A stretch of DNA of 64,000 bases from Mesorhizobium sp. (GTDB taxonomy: Bacteria > Pseudomonadota > Alphaproteobacteria > Rhizobiales > Rhizobiaceae), in NCBI RefSeq assembly GCF_016793485.1, contig NZ_JAEULZ010000006.1, positions 1-64,000 on the forward strand. Direction: 5' to 3'. The notes under the pieces are model-generated. The model did not search any database. It was not told the origin of the DNA and worked only from the letters and a program-made list of their open reading frames with translations. The position numbers and the translations under genes were made by a program. Of this stretch, positions 59,808-64,000 are shown piece by piece. Position 1 is the stretch's first letter. Each line of letters opens with the position of its first letter.

Positions 59808-60950
59808 CTATCGTTTTTTAAGCGCGTCCAGACCGAGCACGGCGAGGCCGGCGAGAAGCCCCCAGAAGGCGGAGCCGATTCCGAGCAGCGCTACGCCGGA
59901 CGCGGTGACGGCGAAGGTGACGGTGGCGGCGATGCGGTCATTGTCGTCCCGGAGCGCGATGGCCAAAGCGTTGGCGAGCGGGGCCAGCAGCCCAAGCCCG
60001 GCCACCAGCACGATCAGACTTTGGGGCAGGACGGCGAAGATGGCGACCAGCGATGCGCCGAAGATCGCGAAGATCAAGTAGAACAGCGCGTAGAACGGGC
60101 CGGTCTTCCAGCGTTCGGCCGGATCGGGATGGGCGTCGGGGCCGGTGCAGATGGCGGCAGAGATCGCCGCGAGGTTGCTCGACAGCGCGCCGAATGGCGC
60201 GGTGACGAGCGAGACGAGGCCGGTAACGGTGATCAGCGGGCCGGGTTCGGGGTGGTAGCCAGCGGCCCTGAGCACGGCGAGACCGGACAGGTTCTGCGAG
60301 GCCATCGTGACCAGATAGAGCGGCAGAGCGAGGCTGACTGCGGCCGCGAGCGAGAACTCGGGCGTAATCAGGGTCAGCGTCGACAGTTCGGGTGTCGGCA
60401 GCGCGCCGACCCGGCCGGTGAGCGCCGCTGCAGCACCACCGCCGACCAGAACGGCCAGCACAGACAGCGCGGGATTGATCAGCCGGAAGAGGAAGAACGC
60501 GGCGATAAGCGGCAGAATGAACCAGGGGTCACCCGGGACGGCCTTCACCGCGTTGATGGCGAAAGTGACGACGATGCCGGCAAGCATGCCGGAGGCCACA
60601 GAAGACGGGATTTTCGCGATCAGGCGGGTGAGCGGACCGAACAGGCCGGTGGCGATAAGCAGGACAGCGGCGATGATGAAGGCGCCGACGGCCTCGTTGA
60701 TGTTGTAGCCGCTGGACGCCGCGACGAGGGCAGCGCCGGGTGTCGACCAGGCGCTGATGACCGGCATCCTGGTGCGCCAGGAGAGCCAGAGGCTTTCCAC
60801 CGCCATGGCGAGGCAGAGCGCGGTGACGGCGCTAGCGGTCTGCGACTGCGTTGCCGAAACAGCGTCGGACGCGGCAATGATAATCGCCAGCGTGCCGCCG
60901 AAGCCGACGATCGCAGCCACGAAGGCCGATGCAGGAATGGATGCGCGCAT
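59808..60950 (-). CDS. BenE-family benzoate/H+ symporter-like membrane transporter
   Basis: A 380-residue integral membrane protein with about 11-12 helices, of the benzoate:H+ symporter family (BenE, NAT-related fold). Characteristic are the N-terminal GFGGTLAIIIAASDAV, the SWRTRMPVISAWSTPGAALV motif and GAFIIAAVLLIATGLFG. No benzoate-degradation genes are in the window, so the substrate is not fixed. No terminator was recognised after it in the 115-base gap to the DUF2852 gene. Confidence 0.88.
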   Translation of the reverse strand: MRASIPASAFVAAIVGFGGTLAIIIAASDAVSATQSQTASAVTALCLAMAVESLWLSWRTRMPVISAWSTPGAALVAASSGYNINEAVGAFIIAAVLLIATGLFGPLTRLIAKIPSSVASGMLAGIVVTFAINAVKAVPGDPWFILPLIAAFFLFRLINPALSVLAVLVGGGAAAALTGRVGALPTPELSTLTLITPEFSLAAAVSLALPLYLVTMASQNLSGLAVLRAAGYHPEPGPLITVTGLVSLVTAPFGALSSNLAAISAAICTGPDAHPDPAERWKTGPFYALFYLIFAIFGASLVAIFAVLPQSLIVLVAGLGLLAPLANALAIALRDDNDRIAATVTFAVTASGVALLGIGSAFWGLLAGLAVLGLDALKKR

Positions 60951-61167
60951 GGAAGCCGGTCAGAAAGGTTCGCGGGATTTCGCTTGGCCTGTTTGCGCGA
61001 TGGCGACGCAATCCGCAAGCAAGGCGGCTTGGTCCAGCGCTCGCTTGCGCGCGTTGCCGCGTCGATTGGGTTCAGGGTAGGTCCAATCACAATTGAAAAA
61101 GGCCCGACGATGGATCGGACCCTGACAAGCTGTTTCAGAACACTTGGACGTTGGCGGCGGAGACCGC

Positions 61168-61323
61168 TCAGTGGGATGTAGCGGGCGTGCCGAAGGAACC
61201 GGACTGGCGGCGCGCGCATGCTGGGCCGGGGCCGCGCATGTAGTGGCGCTCGGGCCGATAGGTCGGCGCGACGAACTCGCGAACCGCAAAGGCGAAATGC
61301 GTGATGTGCCTCAAGATGGTCAT
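61168..61323 (-). CDS. Possible 51-residue small protein
   Basis: A short frame from an ATG at 61323 to a TGA at 61168. It encodes a basic peptide with a helical, aromatic N-terminal half (LRHITHFAFAVREFVAP) and a Gly/Pro/Arg-rich C-terminal half (PERHYMRGPGP). Third codon positions are strongly GC-biased, like real genes here. The ribosome-binding site is weak. It is placed in a 690-base region otherwise without genes, and I do not recognise a characterised family. Confidence 0.45.
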   Translation of the reverse strand: MTILRHITHFAFAVREFVAPTYRPERHYMRGPGPACARRQSGSFGTPATSH

Positions 61324-61640
61324 GCTACCCGGTCCCTGTCCCTCGGATGTCCCTTCCGATTGCGGACATGTTTAAGCGTTAGTCGTGAATCTTCGGTGAA
61401 CGCGTTGTTAATCTTCGGTCTGGATCGCTCCCGAGCGTGGCCGAATCAGGACCTGTTTAAGACCTTTCCTCGGCGGCGCGAAAACTAACCATCGCCTGTG
61501 TCTTTTCCGACACGGTTGTTTCGCATGCATGTCGCCGGGCCGGGCATCATGTTTCGATGCGTTTCAAAAGATGCGGGCGGCATCTTACTATAGCTGAATC
61601 TCCACCTATATAGGCAAACATGCAGCTATAGGAGATGGGC
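61324..61640. other. Non-coding interval before the putative DNA-binding gene
   Basis: This 317-base interval has no convincing coding frame. It is lower in GC than its surroundings. It contains an imperfect direct repeat (GTGAATCTTCGGT and GTTAATCTTCGGT, about 61387-61422), a short TGTC/GACA hairpin near 61500, and the inverted repeat listed separately at 61588-61631. It probably holds the promoters of the flanking divergent genes. Confidence 0.5.
61588..61631. promoter_or_regulatory. Inverted repeat overlapping the ribosome-binding site of the next gene
   Basis: CTATAGCTG (61588-61596) and CAGCTATAG (61623-61631) are perfectly inverted. Between them lies a palindrome CCTATATAGG (61605-61614) that repeats the CTATA theme. 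The right arm runs into the AGGAG Shine-Dalgarno sequence at 61630-61634. It may be an operator, probably for autorepression, or an RNA hairpin that hides the ribosome-binding site. Confidence 0.5.
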
Positions 61641-61988
61641 ATGACGAAGCACGGCAACGGGAAGCATGCGGAGAAGGTGCAGGCGGAACAGTTCGACCCG
61701 CAGCCCTTGCTCGAACTGATCGCCGGCATCCAGGCCGATCTCGATCGCCTGAAGGGGTTGGTCGAAAGCGCGGTGCCGAAATTCGATCCCGCCAATCCGC
61801 ACAACAAGACTGTCGATGGCAAGCTATCGGAAGAAGGCGTGGAGTGCTGCTACCGGATGTTTGACGATGGAGCGAGCCGCTACTCGGTCGCACGGCAGAT
61901 GAAGATTTCCTTCGCCGCCGCCACGCATCGCTTCAATGCCTGGCGCAAGGCAGGCGGCGACAAGCGCACGCGGGAACTGCTGGGCTGA
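61641..61988 (+). CDS. Small protein with a helix-turn-helix-like C-terminal region
   Basis: A 115-residue protein not matched to a named family. The N-terminal half has an amphipathic, coiled-coil-like helix (PLLELIAGIQADLDRLKGLVE in shortened form). The C-terminal half (about 70-110: EEGVECCYRMF, GASRYSVARQMKI, TFAAATHRF-like ISFAAATHRFNAWRKAGG) reads like a resolvase/MerR-type helix-turn-helix. AGGAG lies six bases before the ATG at 61641; the ATG at 61635 touches it and is rejected. A role as a small autoregulated DNA-binding protein is inferred. Confidence 0.62.
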   Translation: MTKHGNGKHAEKVQAEQFDPQPLLELIAGIQADLDRLKGLVESAVPKFDPANPHNKTVDGKLSEEGVECCYRMFDDGASRYSVARQMKISFAAATHRFNAWRKAGGDKRTRELLG

Positions 61989-61996
61989 GACAGTAA

Positions 61997-62030
61997 AAGA
62001 GGAGAGCCCGGAAGGGATCTCCTCTTGATT
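61997..62030 (+). terminator. Terminator of the small HTH-like gene
   Basis: AAGAGGAGA (61997-62005) pairs perfectly with TCTCCTCTT (62018-62026), with an inner CCC/GGG pairing. GATTTGG follows, a weak T-stretch. It begins 8 bases after the stop codon. Confidence 0.7.
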
Positions 62031-62058
62031 TGGTAGGCCAGAGGTCAGCTCAGCCAGA

Positions 62059-62406
62059 TCAGCTGAGGATCGGACAGCTCGGCTGACGACCGAACGTGAC
62101 AAATATCCGTTCGCCGAAGCGATCGCGTCCACGCACCTCGATGGTGCGCCGGCCCGCCGCCTCGACCCTGACGCGCTGCAAGCCCATACGCTCCGCCTTA
62201 TTCAAGGCACGCTCTTCGGTGCAGCGGCGACGCGGCTCCTCGCGGTTGCGATAGCCATCGCGGTAGCACTCTTCGTAGCGTGGGTTGCACTCACGATCGA
62301 TCCGCAGCCCGTCCGGACCCACTCTAAACTCAAGATCTTGAGCCTGCACGGGAACAGCCGTTGCAAAGCCAGCGGCCAATGCCATGCCTATCAATATCGT
62401 ACGCAT
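62059..62406 (-). CDS. Small exported basic protein
   Basis: A 115-residue protein with a clear signal peptide (LIGMALAAGFATAVPVQAQ, cleavage near residue 22). The mature part is rich in Arg and Glu, with a Cys/Tyr-rich segment CNPRYEECYRDGYRNREEPRRRC that is conserved in similar rhizobial hypothetical proteins, given here only in part. Three of its four Cys could form disulfides in the periplasm. GGGAG lies eight bases before the ATG. Function is unknown. Confidence 0.68.
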   Translation of the reverse strand: MRTILIGMALAAGFATAVPVQAQDLEFRVGPDGLRIDRECNPRYEECYRDGYRNREEPRRRCTEERALNKAERMGLQRVRVEAAGRRTIEVRGRDRFGERIFVTFGRQPSCPILS

Positions 62407-62488
62407 CTCTAAGCTCCCGTTTGGGTTGATGTCCCAAAACGCGAGCCCTCAGAGGCTGTTGCATCAAGAAAGGTTTCATCGCGCAACT

Positions 62489-63625
62489 TCAGTCGAGCGT
62501 GCGGCGGAACCTGAACAGCGCCAGCCCCGCGAACAGGGCGACGAAGAAGCAGAGCGCGAAGACTTCCCCGCTGATGGCGGCGAAGTCGGCGCCTTTCAGC
62601 ATGACGCCGCGTGTGATGCGCAGGAAGTGGGTAAGCGGGAAGATCTCGCCGAATACCTGCGCCCAGCCCGGCATGCCGCGATAGGGGAACATGAAGCCGG
62701 AGAGCAGGATCGAGGGCAGGAAGAAGAAGAAGGTGAGCTGAAGCGCCTGCATCTGCGTGCGCGCGATCGTCGAGATCGTATAACCGAGCAGCACGAGGGA
62801 AAGGACAAAGATCAGGATCGCGGACAGCAGCAGAAGCAGCGATCCCTGGAAGGGAATCGCGAACAGCAGCTTTGACGCTACCAACACGACTGCCACCTGC
62901 ACGGCGCCGACCGCCAGATAGGGCAGCACCTTGCCCAGCATGATCTCGACCGGCGAGGCCGGCATGGCGAGCAGGTTTTCCATCGTGCCGCGCTCCGTCT
63001 CGCGCGTCAGCGCGATCGACGTCATCATGACCATTGTCATCTGCAGGATGACGCCGAGCAGGCCGGGTACGATGTTATATTGCGAGATGGCTTCCGGGTT
63101 GTAGCGCTTGTGCACGACGACATCGAGCTGGCTCTGTTCCTGTACGGCGAACTCGGCCTGCTTGCCTTGCTCGCGCAGGAGAGCCCGCTGCGCGACCGTG
63201 CCGAGAGTCGAGATGGCGCCGCTGGCGACGGCCGGATCGGTCGCGTCGGCCTCGATCAGGATCTGCGGATTGTTGCCGCTGTCGACGCGGCGCGCGAAGT
63301 CGGCGGGGATGGTCACGACAAACGACACCGTGCCGTTGGCCATCAGCGCTTCGGCCTCCGCCTCGCTCTGCACGACATGGTCGAAGCGGTAGTAGCCCGT
63401 CATCTGCAGCGCCGAGACGATGGCGCGGGTGTAGTTGTCGTTGCTGGTGGCGACCAGCGCCGCCGGCAGGCTCTTGGGGTCGTTGTTGATCGCATAGCCG
63501 AACAGCACGAGTTGCAGCAGCGGCACGCCGAGCATCATGCCGAACGTGATGCGGTCGCGCCGCATCTGGATGAATTCCTTGATCAGGAGCGCGCTGAGAC
63601 GAGCGAAGGAGAAGATCGTGTTCAT
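62489..63625 (-). CDS. ABC-2 type exporter permease (YhhJ/YbhR-like)
   Basis: A 378-residue permease with one N-terminal helix (MMLGVPLLQLVLFGYAI), a large extracytoplasmic domain (about 45-175) and five C-terminal helices with the ABC-2 motif ETERGTMENLLAMPASPVEIMLGKVLPY in shortened form. The family usually works with a MacB/YbhG-type membrane-fusion protein. It overlaps the ATPase gene upstream by 4 bases (ATGA). Confidence 0.9.
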   Translation of the reverse strand: MNTIFSFARLSALLIKEFIQMRRDRITFGMMLGVPLLQLVLFGYAINNDPKSLPAALVATSNDNYTRAIVSALQMTGYYRFDHVVQSEAEAEALMANGTVSFVVTIPADFARRVDSGNNPQILIEADATDPAVASGAISTLGTVAQRALLREQGKQAEFAVQEQSQLDVVVHKRYNPEAISQYNIVPGLLGVILQMTMVMMTSIALTRETERGTMENLLAMPASPVEIMLGKVLPYLAVGAVQVAVVLVASKLLFAIPFQGSLLLLLSAILIFVLSLVLLGYTISTIARTQMQALQLTFFFFLPSILLSGFMFPYRGMPGWAQVFGEIFPLTHFLRITRGVMLKGADFAAISGEVFALCFFVALFAGLALFRFRRTLD

Positions 63626-64000
63626 GACATGTTGTCCTTCGACTTCGTCATGAACTGGATGAACACGTCTTCGAGGCTGGTTTCGCCGGGCTTGACGGTG
63701 ACGCCCTCGCGGTTGCGGATATCCTCGAGCGATGCCTCGAGAAGCGCCTTGTCGGAACCGACCACGTGCAGAGTGGCGCCGAACGGCGCCACCTGCTCGA
63801 CGCCGGGCCGGCCGTCCAGCAACGCCGACACCTGGTCGAGCCGCGGACCGGCAACGACGAAGGTGGTCAGGCCGGCGTTCTTCACGACGTCGGCGACGCT
63901 GCCGGACGCCAGCATCTTGCCGTAGGAGATGTAGCTGATGCGATGGCAGCGCTCGGCTTCGTCCATGTAGTGGGTCGAGACGAGCACGGTGAGCCCGCCG
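63622..64000 (-). CDS. ABC transporter ATP-binding protein, C-terminal part (5' end outside the window)
   Basis: The frame is open to the window edge, so only the last ~125 residues are seen. The H-loop and switch region VSTHYMDEAERCHRISYISYGKM are present, in shortened form, followed by a C-terminal domain ending with TSLEDVFIQFMTKSKDN, typical of drug/lipid exporter ATPases paired with ABC-2 permeases. Walker motifs lie outside. Its stop overlaps the permease start. Confidence 0.9.
   Translation of the reverse strand, partial: GGLTVLVSTHYMDEAERCHRISYISYGKMLASGSVADVVKNAGLTTFVVAGPRLDQVSALLDGRPGVEQVAPFGATLHVVGSDKALLEASLEDIRNREGVTVKPGETSLEDVFIQFMTKSKDNMS

Noticed and set aside
61144-61488. Plus-strand frame of 114 codons in the gap after the BenE-type gene
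   Set aside because: No ribosome-binding site, no recognisable family sequence, and it overlaps the more gene-like small minus-strand frame.
61470-61495. CTAACCAT resembles a CtrA half-site (TTAACCAT)
   Set aside because: Only one half with a mismatch, not placed near a recognised cell-cycle gene. Not enough to claim a CtrA site.

Overview
The window is a piece of an alphaproteobacterial chromosome, most likely Hyphomicrobiales (Rhizobiales), close to Mesorhizobium/Phyllobacteriaceae. Evidence is the high GC content, the infB-rbfA-truB-rpsO-pnp order, an Irr-type iron box, a RegB/RegA (ActS/ActR) pair, a rhizobial-type inositol locus, an AglEFGAK alpha-glucoside operon, and palindromic intergenic repeats typical of this group. 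No tRNA, rRNA, CRISPR array, prophage or insertion sequence was recognised. The window opens inside infB and closes inside an ABC-transporter ATPase gene.

Layout. 1-6.7 kb: translation and RNA-metabolism block (infB, a YcxB-like membrane protein, rbfA, truB, rpsO, pnp) with terminators after rpsO and pnp. 6.7-10.8 kb: singletons (nitronate monooxygenase-like, RsmC-like methyltransferase, alpha/beta hydrolase, stand-alone Lrp-type sensor domain, SH3 membrane protein). 10.8-18.3 kb: iron locus. A FAD ferredoxin reductase is divergent from imelysin-bfd-bfr-diheme cytochrome-imelysin-DUF1513, with a perfect Irr box between them. 18.4-20.8 kb: phosphonate salvage genes phnN, phnM and a DUF1045 2H-phosphoesterase. 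21-34.2 kb: myo-inositol locus with iolC-iolD-iolE-small membrane gene-iolB, idhA-SDR, iolR (RpiR) and an inositol ABC transporter plus a second Gfo/Idh dehydrogenase. Paired IolR-like operators sit in both divergent promoters. 34.3-38.9 kb: hrpB (carrying an in-frame palindromic repeat) and actS-actR. 38.9-41.3 kb: two divergent secreted serine proteases. 41.3-46.5 kb: aldo/keto reductase, gnd, a Fur/Mur regulator and a membrane adenylate cyclase. 46.5-54.5 kb: aglE-F-G-A-K with the LacI regulator aglR and two operators. 54.5-57.2 kb: ECF sigma factor, anti-sigma factor and subtilase in one overlapping operon. 57.3-64 kb: small conserved genes, a YgjP-type metallopeptidase, a BenE-type transporter, a small putative DNA-binding protein with its own inverted repeat, and an ABC-2 exporter.

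How the genes work together. The iron locus joins predicted periplasmic iron handling (two imelysins, a diheme cytochrome, DUF1513) with cytoplasmic storage and release (Bfr, Bfd, and possibly the divergent reductase as electron donor). The inositol locus supplies uptake, oxidation, dehydration, ring opening, isomerisation, kinase and aldolase steps. Only the final semialdehyde dehydrogenase (iolA/mmsA) is not seen here. The most interesting leads are the Irr-controlled iron cluster, the DUF1045 gene as a possible cyclic-phosphate diesterase in phosphonate breakdown, the sigma/anti-sigma/subtilase operon, the IolR operator pairs with identical 30-bp spacing, and the palindromic element translated inside HrpB.
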